A stretch of DNA of 64,000 bases, taken from NCBI GenBank assembly GCA_951640165.1, contig OX621257.1, positions 15,573,201-15,637,200 on the forward strand, written 5' to 3'. Made by a program: the position numbers and the translations under genes. Each line of letters starts with the position of its first letter. Within the stretch, counting starts at the first letter, position 1. Shown here one piece after another: positions 1 to 9,983 of the stretch. Source of the stretch: Pseudoips prasinana (lineage: Eukaryota; Arthropoda; Insecta; Lepidoptera; Nolidae). The notes under the pieces were generated by a model. It did not search any database and had not been told where the DNA came from. It worked only from the letters and a program-made list of their open reading frames with translations.

Positions 1-567
1 GTACAAAACTGCTTTTACCGGCTTAAGTTACTGTATCGGGTTCGCCCATACATTAGTGTAGATATGCGAATAATGTTATGTGAATCTCTAATTCTCTCAC
101 GCCTTAACTATGCTGACACTGTGTATGGGACCTGCTTGCTTGCCCGCACTGACAGACTCATACAAAGGGTACAAAACGCATGTGCCAGATTTTGCTTTAA
201 TGTTCCTTCCCGGTCAAACGTAACTCCATACTTAAACTGTGGGAATATGATGAAAATGTCAGCCCGAAGAAAGCTGCATTATGCTACATTGCTTTTTGGT
301 ATTGTGAGAACAGGTAAACCTGAGTATCTATTTAAAAAATTATCGTGGTCTCGCGACTATAATTCGTATAAAACCAGGGCCTCATCTTACCTCCTGTCTA
401 CTCCAAAGCACAGAACTACAGCGTTTAGGGGGAGTTTCCGAGCTGCCGCTAGTAATGTTTGGAACGTTCTTCTTCCTCCAAGTCTTCGTATGCTGTGTAC
501 AGTGAATTCATTTAGAACACAATTTAAAGTATACTTACTGGAAAGACAAAAACTGATAAACTTATAA
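1..567 (+). pseudogene. LINE reverse transcriptase C-terminal fragment
   Basis: An open frame enters from the left edge and runs to a stop at 565-567. It carries the C-terminal signature of CR1/Jockey-group non-LTR retrotransposons: a Lx2SLILSRLNYAD-VYG block near residues 28-44, a QRVQNACARF block, and a terminal aromatic/basic segment with ASNVWNVLLPPSLR. In this family that region follows the polymerase palm and ends ORF2. The catalytic palm and endonuclease lie outside the window, so completeness cannot be judged. The frame has no stop for at least 188 codons, so this copy is younger than most LINE pieces here. The element name is not recognised. Confidence 0.8.
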
Positions 568-1390
568 CACTTACCTGCATAGTGTTTTCCTTTGCGACAG
601 TTTACTTTACACTCCGTAGGTTTCTCGTATGGGTATTTCCATGAGTGTACTTTAAATCTGTTTCCAGACTCTCTTCCTATGTTTATCACTCTCTTACCGC
701 TGATTGCTAGATGTATATTCGAACTTTTTTATATGTATTGCACTGTAGCACATGTGATAAACACCAAATTTGACTTATAAGCGCACCATTTCTAATAATT
801 TAATAAGCATTACTAATATTAGCATTTCATACGCTTAACACCATACACTGACAGACATAATAAATAAACATTAAAGTCAGGCTTGCGAACCCCGCAGCGA
901 CTTTTATCTATGACGTTCGGAAACGCATAAAGGCAAGACAAGGGACATTATAAATCTATATGATGTATTAATGCAATCGATAAAAAAAAAATGCATGAAT
1001 AATGCGATACGAGGAATAAATTGTGATTATGACTAGGATAATTGTTGTTTATATTTTTTATTATTAATATTTTTTCTCTCTGTTCTGTTCTAAGTACTTT
1101 CCTATTCTATGTTTCATTATAATAATAATAATCTTAATATATTTTTTTTTTAGCTTGTAAGTATGATAATGTGAATTCGTCTGGTATCACGCTTCCAGTA
1201 CCTACTGGCCCTATCGGAAGATCAGCACTGCAGAAATGCAGTACTAGCTGAGATAGGGCCATTTTTCATACCAGTACGAATAAAATTAATAATGTATAAA
1301 ATTGAATGTTTGTTTTTTAAAATCGAATGTATTTTCCGTACTTTATGAAAATAAAAATTTGTTTCTTTCTTTCTTCTTTCTTTCTTTATT
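568..1390 (+). mobile_element. LINE 3'UTR and (TTTC)n tail
   Basis: Non-coding AT-rich sequence follows the reverse transcriptase stop. It includes a strong hairpin (1206-1261) and ends in an irregular TTTC microsatellite at about 1357-1388. A stable hairpin followed by a short simple-repeat tail is a typical LINE 3' end, so the element most likely ends near 1390. Short open frames here are judged incidental. Confidence 0.65.
1206..1261 (+). other. Compound RNA-type hairpin in LINE 3'UTR
   Basis: Outer arms TGGCCCTATC (1206-1215) and GATAGGGCCA (1252-1261) pair perfectly. Inside them TCAGC (1222-1226) pairs with GCTGA (1247-1251), and ACTGCA (1227-1232) pairs with TGCAGT (1237-1242), closed by a GAAA tetraloop (GNRA class). 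It lies about 130 bases before the element end. LINE reverse transcriptases often recognise 3' structured RNA, so a role in template recognition is inferred. Confidence 0.6.
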
Positions 1391-2047
1391 ATGGTAATTA
1401 ATTTAGGGTATACTAGGCTTCATTAGTTCTGTCACCCTTGTACAGTTACATAAGTTTAGAAAGTTTATTTATGATTAGGATAAAGTTAATTTAGGATTGA
1501 TTGGTTTGTTCTCCTTTTCAAAAAGTTCTTGGATTGCTATGTGCAACATAGGTTCCTACCATACTAGACGAATCACTGGCCAATTTAAATCAACTTGTAT
1601 CAATCAAATCCAGCAGGAATATAAATTCATGATTTAAGTTAAGAAAATTTAGAATCATATTAGTATCAAGGACTATTCCTTATTAGACACATAAGAGTTA
1701 GGTTCAGTTAAATATTAAATTGTATGCTGTTAGTTAGGATAATCAGGTTCAACGATAGGGAACACATCAAAATAAAAAGAATTTAGAATAAAGGGGGTAG
1801 GGTGGCGAGGTACAGTACCACACTCGCCGCGCGTTACTTTCAGCGGGATAGCTTCGTATTTCTACACAAACAACCCAAGCGCGCAGACGTCGTTGACGGT
1901 CGTTTCGAAATATTGTAAAATTTTGATGGTTGTCTCCTAATTAAAAATTTATCTGTTTGTTTTTCAGGGCCTCAAATATATTCATATATAAGCATAATAT
2001 AGATTTATCATAAATATAGAAGCAAATTTAGGTATTAATATTAAATA
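1391..2047. other. No gene seen
   Basis: AT-rich sequence without a supported open frame or recognised repeat. A GC-richer patch lies at about 1797-1905. Confidence 0.5.
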
Positions 2048-3655
2048 TATTTTTATGATACAGTTTCATCTGTTTCATATTAATTCATATTGTTCTTGAA
2101 GTTTATTTACTTAGGTTAACCTTTAGTGTAGGAATTTCATCACAAATTATGAAAGCTGTATGTAATATTAACTTTTATTTTGCTTAGGGCTTGGCACCGA
2201 CTTCAAACCTATCAATACGTAGCACAAACAAATTATATCATTTCATTAATATTAAAGGTATTACGTTTGCATAAGATATGTATTAAATTAAATCTTTATT
2301 AAGATATTTTTTTTATACTTTTCAGTTTTTGAAGTCGGTTTTTTTAAACGAAGTTTTTTTTATTTGTTACTTTTTAGTGTCTGGCTATGGGTAGGGCTAC
2401 AAAAGGTGCCGCGCGCCTCAAAACTATAGGTCCCAACAAAAATGTTGTACGAAACTCTTTTTTACGTTCTTGTGAGACAGTGAATGATCGAGAGCAAGAA
2501 AAACTACATAAAATTACGTTCACTCTAAGAAAACTTGCACAGTACGAGTCTAGACTAGCTAAGGTTCATGAAAGTCTGAACAGCAAGCGCATAGGTTATG
2601 CCGTATTTATGACCATCTAGCTAAAGAGTCTGTGTGCTGAGGGCTTATAGACTATGTCTTATTAATGATCGAATAGCCATCAAGTCTGCTGAGCAGAGGG
2701 CATGAGTCTATGAAGACTAGGTCTTATTAATGATCGATTAGCCAACGAGTCTACTGAGCAGAGGGCTCATAGCCTAGATTGTATTGATGATCAAGACAAC
2801 GAGTAGAGAGAGTACGGTAGCAGCAAGTATTTGAGTTGATAGAATGGAAGGTAAATTGTGGTTTACGATTTATGACGCATTAAAAAAACTACTTACTAGA
2901 TCCCATTCAAACCAATTTTCGGTGGAAGTTTGCATGGTAATGTACATCATCTATTTGTTTTAGTTTTATCATTCTCTTATTTTAGAAGTGTCTCACGCAA
3001 AATATACAGTTAAGAAAAATATATATTATAAACCTCAATATCATTTTTGAAGGCCTACCCATAGATACCCCACATGTATGGTTTATGAACCCCCAAATAT
3101 TATTGTTTATTTTTATATTTTTGTGTGAAAATCTTAATGCGGTTCACGGAATACATCTGCTTACCAAGATTCGATGGCAGCTATTCCGCATCAAACTAAA
3201 GAATAATCACGTAAATCGGTTCATAAATCTCAGCGTCAATTACGCTGTACGTAGATAAAAAAAATGCGCTTGTGCTAAAAGGTACGCCTACATGCGCTTC
3301 CAAAAACGAGCTTATACGCGCGTATTAAACGCTAGTTATCTGAAATTGATCTTTATGGTCATGTCAAAGCACACTTGAACAGAATGAGTCTAGCTTGACT
3401 TGCTAAGATTTAAAAACGTCTGTGCCAAAGACAGTTACATCGTCCACATAAACAAAAATTTTCATACAAAAATGACCATAAAATTAAAACTACTGGGCCA
3501 AACTTTATAACATTTTTATGGGACCAAATGGCAACTATTTCGCATCAAACTAAAAAATAACCACGTAAATCGGATCATAAATCGCCGAGTAATCAGTGTA
3601 CATACATAAAAAAAAAACCGGTGAACTTGAGAACCTCCTCCTTGAAGTCGGTTAA
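2048..3655 (+). mobile_element. Helitron-like relic, copy 1
   Basis: This segment shares long stretches with 37243-39175 and 24538-25750, both in reverse orientation. Its right end is the block with ACCTCCTCCTTGAAGTCGG, a motif common in lepidopteran interspersed repeats. A coding remnant (2387-2805) holds short charged repeats like those at the N-terminus of many animal Helitron Rep/helicase proteins, which is the basis for the family call. No helicase or Rep motif survives, and canonical Helitron ends (5'-TC, CTRR-3') were not established. Confidence 0.5.
2387..2805 (+). pseudogene. Helitron-type N-terminal repeat protein remnant
   Basis: The stretch begins MGRATKGAARLKTIGPNK and stays open to 2620; degenerate in-frame homology continues past stops and frameshifts to about 2805. 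The second half consists of roughly 57-bp units reading NDRLANESTEQRAHSL, a 19-residue charged repeat. The related copies have GRPTKSAARFKNIGRNK (25.4 kb, reverse) and a degenerate version at 38.8 kb, so three copies support the same ancestral frame. Arg/Glu/Gln-rich tandem repeats are known from the N-terminal extension of animal Helitron transposases. Nothing downstream is recognisable, so the function is dead here. Confidence 0.5.
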
Positions 3656-3835
3656 TAACAAAGTTGAACGTATATAATTCTTACAAAAAAAACAGCAGAC
3701 ATCAACCAAGTGATGTAAGAGCCTAACAAGCTAAATTGCTGTTTCCAAGAGCAAAGCTTTTAACCGTATGACTAGCTTTTCTGTTTATGCTATACAATGC
3801 TTTTTAACACGTACCTTTTTACCTAAGAACTTTAT
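3656..3835. other. No gene seen
   Basis: AT-rich spacer between the Helitron-like relic and a LINE fragment; no feature recognised. Confidence 0.4.
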
Positions 3836-4125
3836 GAAGACCATCGTAGTTCCATTTGTGAAACTAGAAAAGGCGATATATTCTTCTTACTATTGACCTA
3901 TAACCTTAGCTTCAGTTTCATCAAAGATAATTGAAAGATTAGTGGAACAACAAATACAAAAATGTTTGCAATAAACACTCAATTTTGATTTTTTACTAAG
4001 CTCGCAACGGACACTGCCTTATTCTATTAAAAGAAAATCTGTTAAATATTACTTAGATAGAACAACAAATGTCTACGCTTCTTTTCTCGACTTAGGTTGT
4101 GCATTTGAAGCAATCGAAACAAACG
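3836..4125 (+). pseudogene. LINE reverse transcriptase fragment
   Basis: Conceptual reading gives a degenerate block of type ASVSSKIIERLVEQQIQKCL, then NVYASFLDLG-AFEAI, which is the fingers-to-palm segment of a non-LTR reverse transcriptase. The second block is where the first catalytic Asp lies. Several stops interrupt it. The same piece recurs at 9846-9983 plus 10971-11050, where a DNA transposon splits it. Confidence 0.6.
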
Positions 4126-4310
4126 ATTCACGTATCTCGGGCGCATAGATAGATAGATATATAACTCTTTAATGCACACCAAAAACATAAACTTAGAGTT
4201 AAAAAACACATAGTTACAGAAAAATAAAAAGACTAAATAGGCAGAGACGAGTGGTAACCGCAAAGAGCAAATCATTCTTATTTCTATAAATTGTACATTC
4301 TATTTCGCCG
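4126..4310 (-). mobile_element. LINE 3'-end fragment, reverse
   Basis: Contains ACTCTTTAATGCACACCA, the reverse of the GGTGTGCAATAAAGAGT signal ending a common lepidopteran LINE; the plus-strand version is at about 5920-5942. A GATA microsatellite lies at 4147-4160. The fragment directly follows the reverse transcriptase piece, so the two are probably unrelated insertions. Confidence 0.4.
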
Positions 4311-4690
4311 ACTTGTTCGTTTGGACAAATTAATTTAATTTGATGTCAAGATAATATATAACCATTTATAGTTGATATATTATATTACCATTAGATATTA
4401 CGTATCATCATTTATGGTTTAAGTTATTTGATAATATAGGATACACAATAAACTATTAAAATACTAATACAAAATGTCAAAATTAAACTAAAACATGTCA
4501 ATACAGATATTAAAATAAAAACAAAAATATGTTACAACATAAAAAATGCAGAGCAGTATAGTTACTAATTTTATTATGTTAGCATAAAGACGACCTACTT
4601 GATCGTTAGCGGTCACCGTAGCCTATAGACTCTTAAAGGACCCGGGGAATCCCTGGCCTTTAGATATCCGACTATTCTATTTAGATATCT
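4311..4690. other. No gene seen
   Basis: Very AT-rich sequence followed by a short mixed patch; no supported coding frame. Confidence 0.4.
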
Positions 4691-4829
4691 TCTTACTCCT
4701 TTTTTGAAGGAAGTCCTAAAGTTTTCCAAGAGATCACACCAGAAGGGCCTCCCTTCTATTGTGGTGTCTTGGGAAAACCTTGGCAGGGAGCTCCACCAGG
4801 CGAGCACTATCCTGTCTATAAGTGCGTTG

Positions 4830-5155
4830 CTAGAAAATAGTCATGGTCTACAACTCAAACAGTTCACTCGAACATCATGGAACAATTTTATCCTTATCAC
4901 CTGGATGAATGGTCATCTACCACCGTGTGTTTCACAACATACTTTTTGCTGGGTACTACGACTCCGTGGAATCAATTAACTGCGGAGGTATTTCCGATCT
5001 GCTATGACATGGCAACATTCAAGAAGCGAGCCTATTCCTTTCTTAAAGGCCAGCAACGCACTTGCGTGCTCTGGTGTTGTAGTGTCCATGGGCCGCCGTG
5101 ATCACTTACCATCAGGTGACACGCTTGTTTGTTTGCCTTGCTGTTTTATATATAA
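4830..5155 (+). pseudogene. LINE reverse transcriptase C-terminus and 3'UTR
   Basis: The frame reads a degenerate LINE C-terminus: a [12 protein letters not shown] block, a [10 protein letters not shown] block, and [16 protein letters not shown] followed by the QQRTC end. The following CACTTACCATCAGGTGAC with a short A-rich tail is the usual 3'UTR of this lepidopteran LINE family. The same 3'UTR motif occurs at 17275-17295 (+) and, reversed, at 13620-13640. The polymerase core is absent, so this is a 5'-truncated copy. Confidence 0.7.
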
Positions 5156-5590
5156 AAAAAATACAGAGCCTATTTTCGGATGTTCCAGTTTCGAAGGACG
5201 GAATCTAACTCAATTTACATTCAACCAATAACCATGCAATATCTCCAATCACCTCACACATAATAGAGAACAATCCTATAACAGAAGGTACGCATATTTG
5301 CGGCGGCAAATAGACTCGATGCATACTAATCGGTGAAAGCAATTAAGCGGACTATATTCATGATTAATCGTCCAAATTCCAAGAACCAATCCAAGATTAA
5401 AGTACATTTCGATCACAATATTGATATTTTTCCACATTTTACACGTATCATTGCTTTATACTTGGATGATAGTGTATGCTTTGTGGAAAAAGGCTTTTTG
5501 CTAAATACTTTAATAAAATGAATGTTCACTTGGTCAATGTAAACTATGTCTGTTATTTTAAGAATTCAATTTGAATCAGTAGTAGAAAAC
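5156..5590. other. No gene seen
   Basis: No recognised gene. A 62-codon open frame at 5333-5521 has no recognisable motif and is treated as chance. Confidence 0.35.
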
Positions 5591-5593
5591 CAC

Positions 5594-5660
5594 ATGCGGG
5601 GCAGTCTTCGGGGTTTGCCGATAGAAGTAAAAACTATTGTTTACGCCTCTTATCTAAATA
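5594..5660 (+). repeat. GGGGCAGTC interspersed repeat
   Basis: Related to 21394-21440: both share GCGGGGCAGTC, a GGGG-TTGCCGATA/GGGGACTGCCGATA block and AAAACTATT. Presumed interspersed repeat, family unassigned. Confidence 0.45.
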
Positions 5661-5689
5661 ATCTACAATATAAATTATATATCTTCTGT

Positions 5690-5960
5690 ATGTATCTGTA
5701 CCTACATTTGTAAGTGCTTCCTCACTTTAATCTTCCCTACATTATTACTTTTAAGTTCATATTTTATTGTATCATTCTTTTACTATCATTTCTTATACTA
5801 TACTACCCATTTTTCATTTCTCTTGTTTTGTCCATCCCATTGTCTGGAAGATATTGCAACGAGCGATGAGACCGCCCTTTGTACATAATTTTAATAACTA
5901 TTTTTGTAATTGACATTTATTTCTGGTGTACAATAAAGAGTCTTGTATCGTATTGAGAGA
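5690..5960 (+). mobile_element. LINE 3'UTR fragment
   Basis: Contains a CTGGAAGATATTGC block, GCGATGAGACCGCC and GGTGTACAATAAAGAGTC near the end. This is the layout of a very common lepidopteran CR1/Jockey-like LINE 3' end. No coding part is left. Confidence 0.55.
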
Positions 5961-6522
5961 TATAAGGTATATATATACAGTACGATATACATATAGCTAA
6001 TGGGAAGCGTGTGGCGACAATGACGCTAATTTCGCGCTCGTTGTTCACCCAAAAAGTGCTAAAAGCGCCTAAAAAAAGTTATCATTTCATAATCAAAGGA
6101 AAATTAATATTGGCTGAACTTCTATAATATTCTTATTAATTCAGTATAAATGATAATATTGGAATCATATTGAATGTATAAAACTAATATATCTGGTTAA
6201 GTATTAGTATTGTTTAATTCTTCTAGTATAAATGTGAACACTCTCCAGTAAAACGTTAGTACATTTCAATAGTATATCCATTTACTACAGCCTCTAGTCC
6301 TCCGTTTGAGCATCGCAATTTCCTCAATGGAATCCAATTTGGTCGGTATCCTGCCAACTTACCAATTAACTGCGATTCAACTGTCGCTTAATAGAGATAG
6401 TAGCAATGTGACGTAACGGGCCGTGATGCACTTATGATTAGGTAAACTAAGCTTGTTTTGTAAGGGATTACATTTATTGGATTATTGGTAAGTATTAATA
6501 GTAACTTGGTATATAGCTTAAT
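5961..6522. other. No gene seen
   Basis: AT-rich; no open frame or repeat recognised. Confidence 0.35.
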
Positions 6523-6861
6523 GCGTAGCCGTGTGGTTTCTGGCCTAGAAAGAATAAGTATGTATTTACAAAAGAAAAGTATTATATGTAGTACATCAGT
6601 TATATGACGGTCACCGTAGCCTAGTTGTTAGTGCTCCTGCCTACGAAGCTGGTGGTCCTGGGTTCGAATCCCGGTAAGTGCAAATATTTGTGGGATGAGC
6701 ACGAATATTTGTTTCTGAGTCATGGATGTTTTCTATGTATTTAAGTATTTATCTATCTATATAATTATGTTTATCGTCGCCTGGTACCCATAGTACAAGC
6801 TTTGCTTAGTTTGGGGCTAGGATGATCTGTGTGACATTGTCCCCAGATATTATTATTATGT

Positions 6862-7365
6862 CTTTTATTCCGTGTCATTCTTATTTCATACATTTACAAA
6901 TATATAGTTACAAAAAAAAAATATTTATAAATATAAAAAATAGAGATCCAATCGGCAGCGGGAGCAGGGTCCATGCTACCGATGGTCAAGGCTCCAGAGA
7001 GGGGAACCTCCTCACAATACGCGCCGTCTCCAAAAGAACTGCCTTCTGAACCTGACCCTTGACCCAACTGTCTAACGCGAGCCTCTTAAGGTGACGGTCG
7101 AGGCTCTTGGCAATTAAACCATGGGCAGAAACGACAATCGGTACAATGATCGCCGAGTCGACGTCCCACATGTCAACAACCTCGCGTGCTAGGTCAAGGT
7201 ATTTAATTTCCTTGTCTTTTTCAGCTTTCACAAGGTTTCACAAGAGCGCCGGGCAGTGATCGTCGATGTTGCTGTCCCACATGATGACAATGTGGGACAG
7301 CAACATCGACGATCACTGCCCGGCGCTCTTGGCGATCCACCATCACAATATCAGGCTTATTGGCA
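6862..7365 (-). pseudogene. LINE ORF C-terminus, reverse, with foldback
   Basis: The minus strand reads a LINE C-terminal end of the type KYLDLAREVVDMWDVDSAI, then SLDRHLKRLALDSW and ETARIVRRFPSLEP, open across 6986-7231. Upstream of it, IVDVAVPHDDN is recognisable but is broken by a 41-bp inverted duplication (7242-7330) that throws the reading out. These motifs mark the end of a lepidopteran LINE ORF2 of unassigned clade. The copy is 5'-truncated and sits in the (ATT)n tail of a SINE. Confidence 0.6.
7242..7330. repeat. Perfect 41-bp foldback palindrome
   Basis: Arms 7242-7282 and 7290-7330 are exact reverse complements around a 7-base loop. One arm is the expected LINE coding sequence; the other is an extra inverted copy that breaks the frame. 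Confidence 0.85.
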
Positions 7366-7469
7366 ACTTATTATTATTATTAGTTATCTGGTTACCATAG
7401 TACAAGCTTTGCTTAGTTTGGGATCAGATTGTCGTGTGTGAATAATGGCTCAGGTTATTATATTTATAT

Positions 7470-7745
7470 TTTAATAACAGGGTCAGACAGACTATGCCAT
7501 CCCGTGGGTATCGTAAACACCAGGTAGTGGGGCAGCAGCGCTGTTCGGAGTTATAAAACCGAAGAGCTCAGCATGCGTGCACATGCGCAGCGTGCATGCA
7601 ATGCACAAATGGAAAACGCTACTACCCAAATGCGGTCGCCAACTCATGCCAAGCGCGGTGACTAAGGCAAACCCAATCCTGGTAACGTTATGGAAACCTT
7701 TGAGCGAAGCCATTTCTAGTAGTGGACGATATGAGGCTGATGATG
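7470..7745 (+). mobile_element. Probable RTE-type LINE 3' fragment
   Basis: Ends in AGTGGACGATATGAGGCTGA followed by a short TGATGA tail, a form often seen at lepidopteran RTE-like LINE ends. No reading frame is convincing. Confidence 0.3.
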
Positions 7746-7857
7746 ACTAGGTATTATAATGTTAATAATGTTCTCCTCGTTAAATTTCGGCCATGTCCAG
7801 TCTCAATGGATACTAGCTAGCTAGATATTATTATAGTGTACACATAATTTACTGGTT

Positions 7858-8150
7858 TGTAGACGCTCACAGACAACTGTCTGAGAGCAACTACTCTCAC
7901 CGGCCCGTAAGTGATCGGCGAGATCAAGAACCTAGGCACGCGGTCAGTCCATAGATGGGTGACCGCAAAGTGTTTTAAGTTCTGAGCATCTCCGTGCTTC
8001 AGAGAGCACGTAAAGCTGTCGCTCCCATTTCTAATCGTTAGACAACAGTCAATAAGCCATGTCAGGGACCTACTGGGTGACTTAAACAATACTGACCAGA
8101 GTAACCACTGTCCTACGATAAAGTAACCGGTTCTTAAAAGATCAGCGAGT
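7858..8150 (+). mobile_element. 5S-rRNA-derived SINE
   Basis: Positions about 7911-7970 resemble the 3' half of 5S rRNA, including the internal Pol III control region: GCGGTCAGTCC then ATAGATGGGTGACCGC matches the C-box layout of animal 5S genes, and GATCGGCGAGATCAAG sits at the A-box position. After the head comes a body with CCGTGCTTCAGAGAGCACGT, shared with the tRNA-headed element at 45.3 kb and a fragment at 28.5 kb. It is too diverged and lacks the 5' half, so it is not a 5S gene. Confidence 0.6.
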
Positions 8151-8218
8151 TTTATATACATTTCCATGTCATTATTTGTAGTTAACGATATCTTGCACTT
8201 CGCAACTTGTGCTTTGAT

Positions 8219-8292
8219 GGATTCCATTATCATCATCATATCAGCGAAAAGACGCCCACTGCTGGATAAAGGCCTCCCCAAAGATCTTCACA
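8219..8292 (+). repeat. CCACTGCTGGA-AAAGGCCTCC repeat fragment
   Basis: Carries ATCATCATCAT, then GACGCCCACTGCTGGATAAA and GGCCTCCCCAAAGATCTTCA, a sequence abundant in lepidopteran genomes as part of LINE-associated repeats. A degenerate relative lies at 12085-12180. Confidence 0.5.
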
Positions 8293-8940
8293 ATTGGCGG
8301 TATTGCGCAATCCTATTCAGATACCTACTCCTCATCATAAAGTATCAAATTTTTTATACAAATTATAACATGATTTAAAAACAATAGAACTGCGGTCATG
8401 GGGGGAAACCTACAACCGCATTGCAAGACATTGTACTTAGGTGCACTGGACAAACCTCTGTGGTTTATAGTGTGTTTACATTTTATGTTTCATTACGTAT
8501 TTACGTAAATAAAAAAAAGACAAAAGTGCCAGGTTGTGCGTAAGGATGAACTCTAGTTAACTCTTGGGTTTGAATCTTCTCTTCTCCCCGAGTGTTCATG
8601 GGGGAGGGAAAAGGAGTCGGTAGCATGGGAGTGATTTATTTGTTCGGTTACGTGCTACTGTCACCGCTAAGCCGCTAACCAACAAGTAGGTGTTATACTC
8701 GTTTGAAATAATGATGAAATAATGAAATTTATTCAGCACTTGGGTATTTACATACACTTGTACTTGTCAAGCTCACAATGTATTATATAAACACAGTTTA
8801 AAAACAGTAATTAAAGCAACAACATATTTTGAATTAGTCCGTCCGTGTGGTCTGTTTCGTCACATTTATTTTATATCCTTAAATAAATAATAAATAGCAA
8901 GTTACTAAGCTATCATTGTTACATTTAGCAATAGTATATC
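8293..8940. other. No gene seen
   Basis: Mixed low-complexity sequence with a GC-rich patch near 8575-8625; no feature recognised. Confidence 0.35.
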
Positions 8941-8944
8941 AAAA

Positions 8945-9262
8945 TTAAAGAATTGAAAACAACGAGCAGTTGGATAGCGCAAAGGGCTCTCAACCAGTAG
9001 CTTAATTTAATTGACTAATACCTGAGGGCAGCCTTATGGGGTTCGTGTCGCAGCTCAGGCGGCCGCTGAAGTAAAAAGATGGAATTCAAAATGGGGGTCA
9101 GATCACTTGCACGGGATTACCGATCACGTTTTAAGGGGGCAACGCGATCCTCGCCGCTGACCCTACCCTAGCTAGCCAGCGACTTTCTCTAGTTACCTAG
9201 GTGGTCGACCCGGAGAAGAAAGCCACAAAGAAACTCCGGGCTAGCTTTTTTCGTCTTCTTTT
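8945..9262 (+). mobile_element. SINE-like repeat (family 3), plus copy
   Basis: Matches 12905-13230 on the opposite strand over about 300 bases. The head has a possible A box (TAGCGCAAAGGGCTC) and B box (GGTTCGTGTCGC); the 3' part has AGAAAGCCACAAAGAAACTC then CGGGCTAGCTTTTTTCGTC. Presence of two inverted, diverged copies and Pol III-like boxes supports a SINE. Confidence 0.5.
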
Positions 9263-9845
9263 GCTTTTTATTTTCGATTATTTTTTTATATCTTTTATTA
9301 TCATTGGTTTTTTGCTGGGTAGGTCGAATAAAAAATACCTCCTCATATTTTATTTTCAATTTATTTTATAGGATTTCCTATTTTTTCTACGCATACACTC
9401 AATAATTGCTATGATGAAAAGATCTTGGTTATCTTCACTTACATGAAATCACAGCATGCGAAGAATATGCAAACAGAAGAAAAAGTTAAACTAATTTACA
9501 AACTAAAATATATCGTAAGGAACAATTATACAAAAATTAAGGAAACAAATTACATGTTATTAAATTACAACAAATATAAATATATATAATAATAAATATT
9601 GTTATAATCCAGAAAAATAATATAATATTCTGTAAATTACCGGATAAATGTTAAAATATTGCCGTCGTATCTTGTATTATGTAAAACGGGTAATAAAAAT
9701 AACATTTAAAAATACTTGAATATAATAAAAGTCCATTATCATTAAGTTGCCTCTATTGAATTAGTTTAAAAGTGGCCAATATCAGTGCTGACAACTATAT
9801 TTGTATAGATCTGTAGAAAAGGTTAATTATACGAATTAAAAATGT
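9263..9845. other. No gene seen
   Basis: Strongly AT-rich sequence without supported features. Confidence 0.4.
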
Positions 9846-9983
9846 TTATATAACCTTAGCTTCAGTATAACAAAGATATTTTAAAGATTTTTAGAATAAC
9901 AAATACAAAAATGTTTGCAATTAAATGACGTTCAATTTGGATTCTTATTAGATAGAGAAATAAATGTCTACGCTTGTTTTATT
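9846..9983 (+). pseudogene. LINE reverse transcriptase fragment, left half
   Basis: Matches the LINE reverse transcriptase piece at 3890-4075, shortened by an internal deletion. It breaks at 9983, where an inverted-repeat transposon begins, and resumes at 10971. Confidence 0.55.

Larger units (their letters stand above)
6604..7381 (+). mobile_element. tRNA-headed SINE (family 1) with LINE in its tail
   Basis: The head at about 6608-6680 has a Pol III A box (TAGCCTAGTTG) and B box (GGTTCGAATCC), then a tRNA-unrelated body ending in CTAGGATGATCTGTGTGACA and an (ATT)n tail. The tail is interrupted by a minus-strand LINE piece (about 6862-7365) and resumes at 7368-7381 just before the right target duplication. 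Other copies of this family lie at 12190, 13815, 28194, 31401 and 40082. It is not a functional tRNA gene: the body is fused directly to the head and the copy is dispersed. Confidence 0.75.
6523..7460 (+). mobile_element. Older SINE split by a nested insertion
   Basis: The left part (6523-6603) and right part (7388-7460) together read as the body of a tRNA-derived lepidopteran SINE, with GTATTTACAAAAGAAAAG on the left and CCATAGTACAAGCTTTGC on the right. They are separated by a younger SINE flanked by the hexamer AGTTAT at 6598-6603 and 7382-7387, which is the target duplication. The tRNA head is poorly preserved. Confidence 0.6.

Noticed and set aside
6606..6680. tRNA-like sequences with Pol III boxes (also 11982, 13815, 28420, 31627, 45318)
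   Set aside because: All continue into repeated SINE bodies or lack a closing acceptor stem; called SINE heads, not tRNA genes.
7911..7970. A 5S rRNA gene
   Set aside because: Only the 3' half resembles 5S, it is diverged, and it is fused to a SINE body.
7817..8281. A 154-codon minus-strand frame as a host gene
   Set aside because: It lies antisense across the 5S-derived SINE and shows no recognisable domain.
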